A stretch of 64,000 bases of DNA, from assembly GCA_034406715.1 (NCBI GenBank), contig CP137865.1, positions 310,001 through 374,000 of the forward strand, written 5' to 3'. Within the stretch, counting starts at the first letter, position 1; each line of letters opens with the position of its first letter. Position numbers and translations under genes: made by a program. Positions 11,594 through 21,938 of this stretch are shown here, piece by piece. Origin of the DNA: Rhodotorula mucilaginosa (taxonomy: Eukaryota; Basidiomycota; Microbotryomycetes; Sporidiobolales; Sporidiobolaceae). The notes beneath the pieces are model-generated. The model made no database searches, was not told the origin of the DNA, and saw only the letters and a list, made by a program, of their open reading frames with translations.

Positions 11594-12526
11594 CACGTGT
11601 GGCCTTGCGAAACCTTGCCGCCCTGCCCATGTGCGCTCGGGTGTCGTTTGAGCGAAGACAGCTGTCGTGCGAGAGAGAGCGCGCACGAGGAGGCGATCTG
11701 ACGGTGGCGGCCGGCTTGGCGTTTCGATCAGAGTTCAGCGTTGGACCAGTCGGTATAGAACTCTGATGTCTGAACGTGTCAGTGTGTACGCTCTGTTCAG
11801 AGATGCACGTGGAAAAGTGCATATATATGCACGCTCGCGGCGCCACATTTCGCTCTCCGTCGATCACACTTTTTCATCGAGCCGACTCGGAGCCAAGCCC
11901 GGAATTGGTCAAAGCTGGAGCGAGCCAAGCCGACCCTCCTTCTCCCTCGCATCATCTCTCGAACGTGCGCACGCTTGCTCGCTCGCACAGGCACTTCTCC
12001 GGCGTATAGCCGGCGCTACCGTCGAGGACCACGGCGCCTGTTAAGCTGCATACAGGCGTTCAGCCTGCTTGAACGGCCCTCGAAGCGGGGCGGCGGTTCG
12101 AGCTCGAATCACCGCGGCTATTCTTATTAGCTGGGGCGCATGCACTACTTGCTCCTATATATACAAACGTTGCAATAGGGCTTACCAAAAACGCCACAAT
12201 TCGGATTGCAAATGCGGAGGGTCAATGTTCTCTTGGCGTCAAGTTGGCCTTCTTCTTGGAGCTCGCGCCTCGACGAAGAAAGTTCCAGACTCGACCTCGA
12301 CACGTTTGCCGAAGAAATTGCAATGACATCTGCTGGGCAGAAAGGGGCACGGCGTGAGCACCGCTTCCGCCAGCTCGCGCGCGCGCCAACACGTTCGAGG
12401 ACGACCGACCGCAGATCCCCGACTTTCCGAGCCAACGTCCCTCCCTCTCCTCTCTCCTTCGTCCCACCAGTCAAGACCCGAGGCTAGCTTCCCCGTCACC
12501 TTTCTCGCGCACGGCTGTCTGCAAGA
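11594..12526 (+). promoter_or_regulatory. Upstream region of PHO89
   Basis: This is 0.93 kb of non-coding sequence ahead of PHO89. It holds two palindromic CACGTG boxes (11594-11599 and 11806-11811) and two TATA-like runs (11821-11828 and 12156-12163). CACGTG is the core bound by Pho4-type bHLH factors in ascomycete yeasts; its use here is inference. The first box abuts the stop of the upstream gene. A short open frame near 12200-12480 has no domain support. Confidence 0.45.
11806..11811. promoter_or_regulatory. CACGTG E-box in the PHO89 upstream region
   Basis: Palindromic CACGTG, 10 bases before the TATA-like run at 11821. It could bind Pho4-like or other bHLH factors. Six-base palindromes also occur by chance, so function is not established. 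Confidence 0.4.
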
Positions 12527-15058
12527 ATGCCTTTCCATCAGGTGAGGCTCCGTCGGTTCCTTACCCGATAATCGACGATGTGGCGCACTGACATGCCTTT
12601 CCGCAGTGGGATTACCTCATGGCCATTGGCACCATGTTTGCGCTCCTTGATGCGTACAACATCGGTGCTAACGACGTCGCCAACTCGTTCGCGACTTCGG
12701 TCGCGTCCAAGTCCCTGACGATGAAGCAGGCCGCGCTCGCCGCCTCTGTCATGGAATTTGCGGGTGCTGTCGCAGTCGGCGCTCGCACGGCCGACACGAT
12801 CAAGTCCGGTGTACGTTCAGGCCGCTTCCGAATCTCCTGCTCTCTATGCTGACGAAACGTCCGTTTACACAGATCATTTCCGCGTCGGCCTTCCAAGGCA
12901 ATGCCGGTGTTCAGCTGCTCGCTTTCACCTGTGCTATCGTGGTCTCCGGTACCTGGCTCATGATCTGCACTCGTCTCTCGTGGCCTGTCTCGACTACCGT
13001 GAGTTTCCCTCGGCGGGCTGTTTTTCCGACAACGAGTCACTGAGAAATTTCGCACTCCGGCAGTACTCGATTGTCTCTGCGGTTGCCGGTGTTGGTGTGG
13101 CGCTCGGTGGCGCTGATGCTGTTCAGTGGGGATGGAACGGCGGCAAGGGTCTCGCTACGTAAGTCCCAGAGTCCTCTCCGAGACCGAATGCCGGAGCTGA
13201 CCCACTCGACGTGCGCAGCATCTTTGCCGGATTCGGTATTGCTCCTGCGATGGCTGGCGGTTTCGGCGCGGTCGTCTATCTCCTCGTCAAGTTCCTTGTC
13301 CTCGCTCGTCGTAACCCGTTCCCCTATGCGCTCGCATCAGGACCGCTTGTCTTCTTCACCGCGGCCGGTACGTCTTTTCCTCGGCCTTCTTTCTCAGGCG
13401 TTCATCTCTTGACCGACCTCCATCTCTACAGCCGTTATGACCCTCGCCATCGTCTACAAGGGTGCTCCCTCGCTCGGTCTCAAGAACCTTGGTCCGGCTG
13501 GCACCGCTGCTGCCGTCGTCGGCTCGGCGGCCGTCGTTGCGCTGCTCTCGATCCTCTTCTGGGTTCCGTTCGTCTACTGCAAGGTCGCCCGCAAGGACTA
13601 CAGTGAGTCTGCACCGCTCTTCCGGCGCTCCGGGCTTGTGCTGATGAGTTCACCGCCTGGCAGCCCTCCGCTTCTACCACTTCTTCCTCGGACCGGCTCT
13701 CTGGTGGCGCAAGGCCCCGGCGGACGCTGCCGACCGTGCCGCCAACGTCATCGACTACCGCATCCGTGCCGACCGCCCCGAGGAGGTCCGCCCGTCGGCC
13801 AACGTCGCCACCGACGTCGAGTCCTCCCAGCGCTCTTCGCACGACCACGAGGAGAAGATTTACGAGGAGCCGGGCTCGGAAACCACTCCCAACCAGAAGT
13901 CTCTCCTCGCCGAGGAGGTCGAGAAGGACGAGCACCCGATCGAGGGCGCCTGGATCGTACGTTTCCGATTTGCCTTCTCACGCGCGCAAATTCGGCGCTG
14001 ACTCCCCGCCCTGCATGTACAGGAGCCGAAGAATCTCTACATCATCATGCGCTACAAGGCCGTCCCGTGGATCAAGAAGGTGACCACTCACGGCATGAAC
14101 ATGGACATTCACAAGGAGCAGGCCGGCGCCGCTGGCACCGCCGAGCACCGACGCATGATGGCCGTCTACGAGCGCGCGAAGCAGTACCCCAACGAGACCG
14201 AGGCTTGCTACTCCTTCGTCCAGGTGCTTACCGCATGTGTCAACTGTACGTTCCGGCGTCTCCTCGGCAAGCGCGCGGGAAAGAAGCGCGCGGAGAAAGC
14301 TGACGCCGTTTTCTCCTTTCCTCACAGCGTTCGCTCACGGCGCCAATGATCTTTCGAATGCGATCGGTCCCTGGGCCGTAATCTATCACACGTGGAAATT
14401 CCAGACGGTCGCTGGCAAGAAAACCGACGTGCCCATCTGGATGCTGGTCGTTGGAGCGTCCATGCTCGTCATCGGTCTCGTTACCTACGGCTAGTACGTC
14501 AGCGCTCGTTTCCTCCTTCCTCCCGTTGAGTACACAACATGCTGACCTCCGACACTACGCTCGCAGCAACATCATGAAGGTCCTCGGCAACAAGATCACC
14601 CTGCACTCGCCTTCCCGTGGTTTCTCGATGGAGCTCGGTTCGGCCATCACTGTCGTCCTCGCCTCTCAGTACGGTATCCCCGTCTCGACCACTGTACGTT
14701 CTGCACTCTGCGGCTATCCCGCAAAGCTATGCAGACCGCTGACGAGCGTTTCTCCCTCTCAGATGTGCATCACTGGAGCCACCGTCGGTGTCGCCCTCTG
14801 CAACGGCGACCTCCGGTCTGTCAACTGGCGCGCCATTGCCTGGATCTTCTCTGGGTAAGTCCGCAAGCAGAACATCTATGCTCGATCTACCCGAATCAGG
14901 AGGCGGAGCAGTGGCGCCCGAGCTCTCGGATCCAAAGTTTCACGTTCGAGCACCTCGCTGACCTCTTCCGTTCTTGCAGCTGGGTTATTACCGTTCCTGT
15001 AGTCGGTACACTCGCGGGTTGCTTGATGGGGATTGTGCTCAACTCCCCTCACTTCTAG
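12527..15058 (+). CDS. PHO89: PiT-family Na+/phosphate symporter (plasma membrane)
   Basis: Twelve exons sum to 579 residues with every junction in frame; the first exon is only MPFHQ. Both PiT signature repeats are present: NIGANDVANSFATSVASK in the N-terminal half and FAHGANDLSNAIGPWAV in the C-terminal half, each beside the conserved GSxxT-like and P-V-S-T-T helices (WPVSTT, GIPVSTT). About ten to twelve hydrophobic helices flank a long hydrophilic loop (roughly residues 255-430) rich in Asp, Glu and Arg, as in the fungal family. It imports phosphate with Na+ and is normally induced on phosphate limitation in yeasts; the upstream CACGTG boxes would agree. Six of the eleven donors are GTACGT. 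Confidence 0.95.
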
Positions 15059-15855
15059 AGCGTCTCCTCGCATCGCGGTTTTTCCCAAAAGTACTTGTTT
15101 CGTTTAATCAGCGTCCTCTCCCTCTGTTTTGGGTTTCATAGTCATTCGTTCTCCCCCATGTCATCAATAGATTCGGTCATTACTAGCATGATTCAATGCA
15201 TCGTCGTTATTCAATAGAGCGAAGGAGACCGAACCTTGACCGAGCAAAAAGTAACCATTCGACTCGCGGCCTCATACGTTCTCATTCCGGCAGCGGCAGC
15301 GTATAGAGTGTTAGCAAGTGGCAGTGCACATACAAGCCTGAAGAGGGCACCGGCGGAGGTGGCAAGTCTGCACGTTTCCGTCGAGGATCCGGTCGTTGAG
15401 CCTCCGCGTCGCCTCGACGGGCCGCGGACTTGACTCGACGTCGGACCACCTTGGACGCCACCATGAGAGCCTCAAAGGTGCCGGTGTAGCGCCGTGTAGA
15501 CAAGCCCCCTCCAGACACCCGCTGGAAGTCGACCTCGTCATCTATTTGCGTGGCCAAAGCGTTGTCGACTTCGGCAACAGGTCCGTCCGGCGGGAGCTAG
15601 CAGAGCGGTGAGTGGTCCATCAGCTGGATCAAAGCAAGTGACTTTGGTCAGGAGTAGATGCATAGTTGTTGTAGCCTGAGCGGAGACGCGACGCACTCGA
15701 AAACGCGTGGCGGAGTAATGATGATTGTCAACTTTATATTGCGAGCTTGCAATGCATTTCTCCACCTCAAGTCTTTCACGTGCACGCACCTCCCCGTCAC
15801 TTCTCCTGGCTCTGTATGGGCTCCCGCGCGCCCACGTCCTCGCCAGAGGGCCCTC
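15059..15855. other. Intergenic, about 0.8 kb
   Basis: This lies between the PHO89 stop and the next start on the same strand. It is less GC-rich just after PHO89 (probable 3' UTR). No gene or repeat is supported. Confidence 0.5.
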
Positions 15856-18219
15856 ATGAGCGACCGCAACATGCGAGAAATTCAAGCTGAGCGCGCTCTG
15901 AAGAACGGAACCGTGAGTCACGCCAGCGCGCCTCAACTCCGTTTCTTCGACCTTGAACTCAGCGTTCGTCCCCGCGTGCAACAGTGGGCCCTCGCAGGCG
16001 TCATCAAGATGATTGCACCGATCAAGGAAGCTTTCCTTCAACTGGACTTTGAGGGAACAATCTTCTGCCGGCGGCCACTCGGTGAGCAGTCGCAAAGGCC
16101 TGACACCCCTGATCCAGTTTGCGTGCCGAGCGCCTGACCGGGCTGTCGGTTTTAGTCCTCGACCGGCTCTACATGATCATGACGTGCCGCAAAAGTGTCG
16201 CCGAGGGTCTCGGTACAGACCCCGAGACCGGAGAGGTGTACGAAAATTGCGACGAGTGGAAGCGAGTTTTGGTCCTGGTCGATCCTGCGGATTTTCTTGG
16301 TGAGCTCGCGTTTGTACTGTCGGTTACACACACATACTGAGCAGCTCGTATAGGCTGACGACGACGTACCTCGACAGCCCCTACCCTGCGTCACCTGTCG
16401 GTGTTGCTCGGCACCGATCTGGCGACGAACTTTCCCCTGCTCGACTTGCTCTCCGGCGCCGACAAGGGCGTCTGGGCCGAGTACATCAAAGAAGGCTACT
16501 CGAGGACCGGTGAGCCTTCTGGTCCGTGCTCCTATTGAGGGGTGACGTGACGCTGATGACGACCGTTCCGGAGCCGCAGGCATTCCAGAGAACATCGCTC
16601 GCCGTGACGACTTGGATGACGATCAGTGGGAGGCAGTTCGCGGTTTGGAAGAGGTATTTGAGCCCTCTGACAAGTGTTCGAACGGGCCTGACCGCGATTC
16701 AGGCTGATGGAGCGAGCCATTGACAGGAGCATGCCGAGGTACCGCTCTCTGAGCAGGGACGGCGGAAGAAGTACGGCATGACCTACGATTCTGTGAGTTG
16801 CTCGCGATCCAAACGTCACTACTCACTATACTGATGTTATGCTCGTAGCTCATCGACGCTTTCATGAACGTCTTTGCGGCCGGTATCAAGGAAAAGCGCG
16901 ACAAGCAGCATCTGTCTGACCTCATCGCTGCTTTCGCTGCCTTTCCGCTTCACGCGAGCGACTATGCGGCCGCTACCATCGCGGCTCCCGTCTGTTCGAA
17001 GGCCGCTCCGCCCGACGGCGTCGCCGAAGGACCGGCCGAGTTCCTGCGCCGCTACGGACGCCAGGCCCAGGCTTCGGATTCGGACTCGGACGACGAGGAG
17101 GACGAGGACTCGAACGATGAGGAGGATGAGGAACCGGTTGAGGACGAGGATGCTGACAATGAGGAGGAGGAGGAGGAGGATGACGTAGCTGCGAACGTGG
17201 CGGATCAGCAGGGTCAGGAATCAGGCTTTGAGGACGTCGACGTTACGGGGGGAGACGGCCCGAGCGAGTTGCAGCAGCACATACTCGACCACCAAAAACT
17301 CGCCACCGGCGCTGCTGGTGCGACTACAAGCGGTGCTGTGTACGGTCCGCACTCCTCGAGCCACGCTGCGCAGGATTGGCAAACCCTGTACGGCGCGACC
17401 CAGGTCCGCTTTGACTCGAGCGTGCCGGGAATGCATCTTCAAAGTCAAGTCTGGGCGTCGCCCGGTGCCACCTCGGCCGGGCAGATGTGGCCGCCGCCTG
17501 GCCAGCACTTCGCACTTTCCGGATCGTCCTCCTCGCCGACGCCTCTCCTCGGCCCGTTCCGCAACCAGATGCCGTACCACTCCACCAACAACATGATTAA
17601 CAGCTCGGTGCAGGGCTACGTTCCGAACTTGGCGCAGCCGTATGTTCCGAGCTTGGCGCAGCCGTACGGTCCGAACCAAGCGATGCAGCCTCTCGCGAAC
17701 CCAAACCTGCCATACCCTCGCGCGCCGACGGGCATGTCGAACAACAGCCCGATGATGCTCCGGCTTCCGCTCCAGCCGGTGAATGTCACGCCCAACAACC
17801 CGAACATGCCGTTCCCTCGGATGCAGTCGAGGGGCACGCCGTTCTCCGATGCGCCGATGTTGTCGCTTCCGGTCCAGCCAACGGGCATCGTGGTCGGAAA
17901 TGCGGGGTCGTTGCCCGTCCTGACGGACCAAATGGGGCAATCCGCTGTCGCGACGATTTCCGACCCAAGCACCGGCGCGCAAGTGAGCTCGACCGCCGCG
18001 GCCGCCGCTTCGCCTCTCTTCGGTCCATACGGCCAACAGCAAGTCCTCGCTGCCTCGGGCGGGACCATGAACGGTCAAGGTCAAGCGTACGGAAGGCGCA
18101 GGGGCGGACGCCGCTCACAGAGGAAAGCCGGTCTGGCGGTTGGTAGCTCATCGACCAGGGACGCCAGCACCGGCCCGTCGGCGCGCGGCCCTCGCCCAAC
18201 TCGCCCAGCTACTTACTAG
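15856..18219 (+). CDS. Acidic, low-complexity protein of unknown function
   Basis: Seven exons (15856-15912, 15985-16081, 16156-16299, 16378-16509, 16580-16653, 16727-16792, 16849-18219) give 646 residues in frame. Residues 20-240 look folded and helical (VIKMIAPIKEAFLQLDFEG, VLDRLYMIMTCRKSVAEG, HLSVLLGTDLATNFPLLDLL, YDSLIDAFMNVFAAGIKE). Then comes a strongly acidic run of Asp and Glu near residues 265-305. The last 330 residues are disordered, rich in Pro, Gln, Asn, Met and Ser, with a tandem YVPNLAQP/YVPSLAQP repeat and a basic GRRRGGRRSQRK tail. I do not recognise the folded part. The acidic, prion-like and RG-like composition suggests a nuclear or RNA-granule protein, which is inference only. 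Confidence 0.75.
17617..17664 (+). repeat. Two 24-base tandem units in the unknown acidic gene
   Basis: Two near-identical 24-base units encode YVPNLAQP and YVPSLAQP, followed by a partial third unit. They lie in the disordered C-terminal half of the gene. Confidence 0.75.
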
Positions 18220-18718
18220 AATCGGTACGTCGAACACGCCTCGGACGAAAGCGCTTGACTTCGACTCGGTATGCTATGGAATCGTCCCGCCTGAGAAAGA
18301 AGCGCGAGCTGACGCTTTCTTCAATCGCACCCGCAGTTCATCCTCGATTCCGCTTGCTTGCTTGCTTGAATGGGCTACACGAACGCGCCCTCTCACGATT
18401 CGCCTGTTCTCAAACAACGCTTGTCTCTCCCGTTTTCCGTCGTCCGCTTGCCTCCGCCCAGCTTGTTGTCGATAAATCTATCCGCATTCTGTATCTTGCC
18501 TCACGCTTCTTGTCCCGCATACGCCACCCAGATCAACACGTACATGCTACCCAACCTTCAATCCGTGTAGCATACCACCGCAAAATTGCTTGGAGTCCCA
18601 ACTGGAGAGAAAGTCTCGATGCTCGCGGGAAGATGATGCGAATCGACGCAAAGAGGCAAAGCTCGAGCGCGCCAATGTGCCTTTCCAGGGCGATCCTTGC
18701 TGCGCGACGCTCACTCGG
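18220..18718. other. Convergent 3' intergenic region
   Basis: This lies between the acidic unknown (+) and the RAD51D-like gene (-). It is somewhat AT-richer than its surroundings, as expected of 3' UTRs. No gene is supported. Confidence 0.5.
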
Positions 18719-20138
18719 CTACGTCAAAGCAGTGAGAATGACTCCATCAGACTGAAAGAGCGTGCAGAACGTCAGCGACCAAACCCCAAGCGGAGGAGCT
18801 CCTTTTCAGGGCCCAAAACGCCTCGCACTCACCAACTCGAACACCACCAAACCTCCTTCCTGACCGCGCACGTTCTTGACCACCTCGACAAAGCCACGGT
18901 CCTTCCCATCTTCCGGTCCAAAGAGCGGCACGGCCGAAGTGAGCAAGAGCGAGAGGTCGACTTGGTGCGCAAAAGTGTCGTCCAGGGCGGGCCTCAATGG
19001 AGGGTTGTACGGTAGTGACGAGAGAGGTGGGAGGTGCGAGCGGCTGTCTGTTGATCTGCAGGGCGTTGATGGGGACGGGAGCGTCGTGATGACCTGGCAC
19101 GAGCAAAAAGCGTATGTCAGCTCGGTTTCCGACGACATGGGTGATTTACGACGGCGAGACTGACGAGAACTGCGAGCGATGCGCTGGGAGAGCGCGCGAG
19201 GGTCGTGAGGCGGCGCATAAAGACGATGAGCGACGCGTGGGCTGGAATAGGGCGGTAAAGCTTAGCTTGACCGCAAGAGAGCGCCATGAACTCAGGAGAG
19301 AGAAAACAGAGACGGACCTTCCGCCGACCCTTGTTGGAGAGCTTCCCCTCCGAGCAAGTTATCGAGCGAATCGATGACGACCATATCGAGTCGGTTGCTG
19401 TCCTCGTCCGCCTTTCCAACTTCATTCGCGAGGACATCGAGCACCTGTCCCGACTTGTTCACCCTGGACACGGCCAACCGATCCAACACCGCAATCGCGA
19501 GCTCTTCCGCCGCCGGTTCTTCCGTCACACCCTCGGGCGCGAACGTCCCTCCGAGTTTCAACAAGCGCGGGACCAGCACGTCCCTCAAGATGGCGAGGCA
19601 CCGATGCGGGTCAAACGTCCCGCTCGAATCGAACCAAGCTCCTCTCGCATCCGGGTGTAGCAACAGATGGAGCAAGATGGTATAGAGTGCGAAGGCCGTC
19701 CGGCCAGAGCGACGCGGACCGGTCACTTGCACGATGTCGCCGCTCGGGTCGAAACCGCCGTCGAGGTAGTCGTCGAGCGGTTCGAGCGAGGTCGAGAAGC
19801 GCTGTCCGGGGCGCCCGCGTTGGCCGTCTCGGTTTCGCTGGCGGAGGAGCTCGTTCCCCGTCGAAGAGACAGCGCAGAGGTTACTCGCGACCTGTTCTCG
19901 GAAGCGATCGACTCGATCTGGCGGGAGCGCTCGCCGCGGCGGGACGTGGGCCGCAAAGTGTAGGTCGACGTCTAGAGCATTTCACGACTCCTCTTTAGCG
20001 AGTCTGTTCAAGCGAGCGAGCAGTCGGTCGAGAGCGCGGCGCACCGGTGACGATGTCGAGTTGAGTGAAGGCGTCCAGTGCGGGCTGCAGCTCTTCTTGC
20101 GGCGCCAGGCGCGGCAGGATAGTCGACAGTGCAGTCAT
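18719..20138 (-). CDS. RAD51D: RAD51 paralogue, RAD51D-like, with Arg in the Walker A motif
   Basis: Five exons (20138-20045, 19971-19318, 19241-19150, 19093-18833, 18751-18719) give 377 residues. The core reads LEPLDDYLDGGFDPSGDIVQ, then the P-loop GPRRSGRTA (116-124), AWFDSSGTFDPHRCLAILRD, a Walker B-like DMVVIDSLDNLLGG near 227-240, AHASLIVFMRRLTTLA, and the C-terminal PALDDTFAHQVDLSLLL strand. The order fits RAD51D, a mediator of homologous recombination. The Walker A Lys is replaced by Arg122, so ATP binding or hydrolysis may be altered. Length is slightly above the human protein. XRCC2 or another paralogue is possible because these families are close. The last exon has only ten sense codons. 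Confidence 0.82.
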
Positions 20139-20347
20139 GTGGTGCAGTCCTGTGTAGCCCGTGAGAGGCAACGGGGAGTCGCGTGCGAGAGGTCGGCGCT
20201 TTCATCACCGGCGAGGACCTGCAGCAGGGAGAACCGAATCGCTCCCTTATATAGTACTTTATTCGAGGGTTGCATAAAGCTACATTGCTACATATAGTCG
20301 ATACTGATGACCTGGCATGGAGAATGATCCCGGACGTCCCCTTTTGC

Positions 20348-21680
20348 TCAGTTCTTTTCCGCGATCGGGTTGGCATGGATCTCCACCTGTCGCGAGCCAC
20401 ACACGAGGTTCAGCAACAGGACGATCTGTAGGGCGAGAGAGAGAGGGGGGCATTGTGCTCCAGGTGCTCACCTTCTCGATCTTGATGGGCTGTAATGGTC
20501 GCATCTTGTCATTTACCGGGACCTTTTCCTGCGGGCGGAGAGATGAAGGGACCATGAGCAAGAGAACGAACGGGGGTTGCGGCAAAGAGAGTAAGAAGCG
20601 CACCATGGCTTCGAGAGCCGTATCAGTCCCGTCAATCACGCTACAGGGGTAGATTTCGGTCTCAGTACGCCGCCGTTCTCGCGGTTTCAGGCCGCGGGAC
20701 CCGTGTTTGAGAAAGGCAGAAGAAGGGGACGGACCGGCCAAAGATGGTGTACTTCGTGTCGAGATGAGGTTGCTTGGCGTCTGTACGCAATGAGGCAGAC
20801 TTTGATCAGTTGCGTGCTCTTTCATCAGAATGCGACGAGGGAGGCGTCCGATTCGGCAGTACGCGCCTCGTCACGTACAGGTGATGAAGAATTGTGATCT
20901 GCAGGAGACTCTGGGCATCAGCACGAATCGCGTGAGTACTAAGCGAAACGGAGACGGGCGTACTTGTTGGTATCGGGACCGGAATTTGCCATGGCGACGA
21001 TTCCGCGCTGGTTGAACTGCGGAAAAGATACACACCGTCAGAAGGTCTGTCACACCAACTAGCGCTCGCACTCCGCCGTCCCACAAGCTGTGAACAAGCG
21101 GAGAAGGCGCCGCGAGCGCGGGAACAGAAATCTCACCTTGAGAGTTCCTCGCACCTCGTCCGGGAACGGTCGCCCCCAGATGGATTGACCTCCCTTTCCG
21201 GTTCCGGTCGGGTCTCCCGTCTGGATCATGAAGCCCTTGATATTCCTGTCGTTTTCGGGTGAGCAAGGTGTTTCGAACCAGAGAGGGCGGGCCAGCAGTT
21301 CTTGGCTGGAAAGGATCAAGAGGGGTTACGGACCGGTGGAAGAGGCAGCCGTCATACTGTCCACTGGCGCACAAGGCAAGAAAGTTCTGTGTTTCGGTAT
21401 AGATCGGTGTTCAGTCTCCCTTCGTTCACCCTGCGCAAAGATGGGATGGGACCGACTTCTGCTGTTTTCGGGACCGTCTCGCAAAACACCTCGATCTGCC
21501 GAGTTGAGAGTTGCAGGGTCAGCTGCCGTCGGGCGGCATGCTCTGTTTGCTGGGTGCATACCTTCAGTTCCCCGTGGGTTGTGTGGAGCGTGACAGACTG
21601 ACGTCGGCGGGTTCAGGAGGAGAGGTGGGATCAGCGTACGCTACCAAGACACGGCGGTGGGGCAGGGAAGGACTCACCAT
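20348..21680 (-). CDS. PPIL3: Spliceosomal cyclophilin PPIL3 (peptidyl-prolyl isomerase)
   Basis: Eleven exons encode 163 residues, almost the length of human PPIL3. The first exon contains only the ATG (21680-21678), followed at once by gtgagt; the second resumes [12 protein letters not shown]. Then come [43 protein letters not shown] with [10 protein letters not shown], a [13 protein letters not shown] exon, [16 protein letters not shown] and a final [12 protein letters not shown]. The catalytic-type Arg (FHR) and QFFIT strand are kept; the position of the cyclophilin A Trp is His (HLD), as in PPIL3, which predicts weak cyclosporin binding. The family works in the spliceosome. An in-frame upstream ATG exists but would give an extension unlike the family. 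Confidence 0.93.
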
Positions 21681-21938
21681 GCTATTGGTCTCGACTAAGC
21701 TCGCCTGTCTGATCGCGATCCCGTGTGTGGTTGGAAAGTTGAAGGTCTCAAGTCGTTCTCTTCGCTCGCTTGGTCTGCCTCTTCCCACACACGGCATCGC
21801 AATCAAACGGGATAAAGAGACTCGCTAGACCTTGCTATTGGCTGCCACTATCCCGCTGTACGCCCTGACCGCGCCTCCGCACCGGGAGGACGCGCTTCCA
21901 TCTCCGTCTCTCTTCTCGCGGACGAACTGTCACGCAAC
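21681..21938. promoter_or_regulatory. Divergent promoter region
   Basis: 258 bases separate the start codons of PPIL3 (-) and the Ser-rich gene (+), so the two probably share regulatory sequence. No specific motif is called. Confidence 0.5.
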
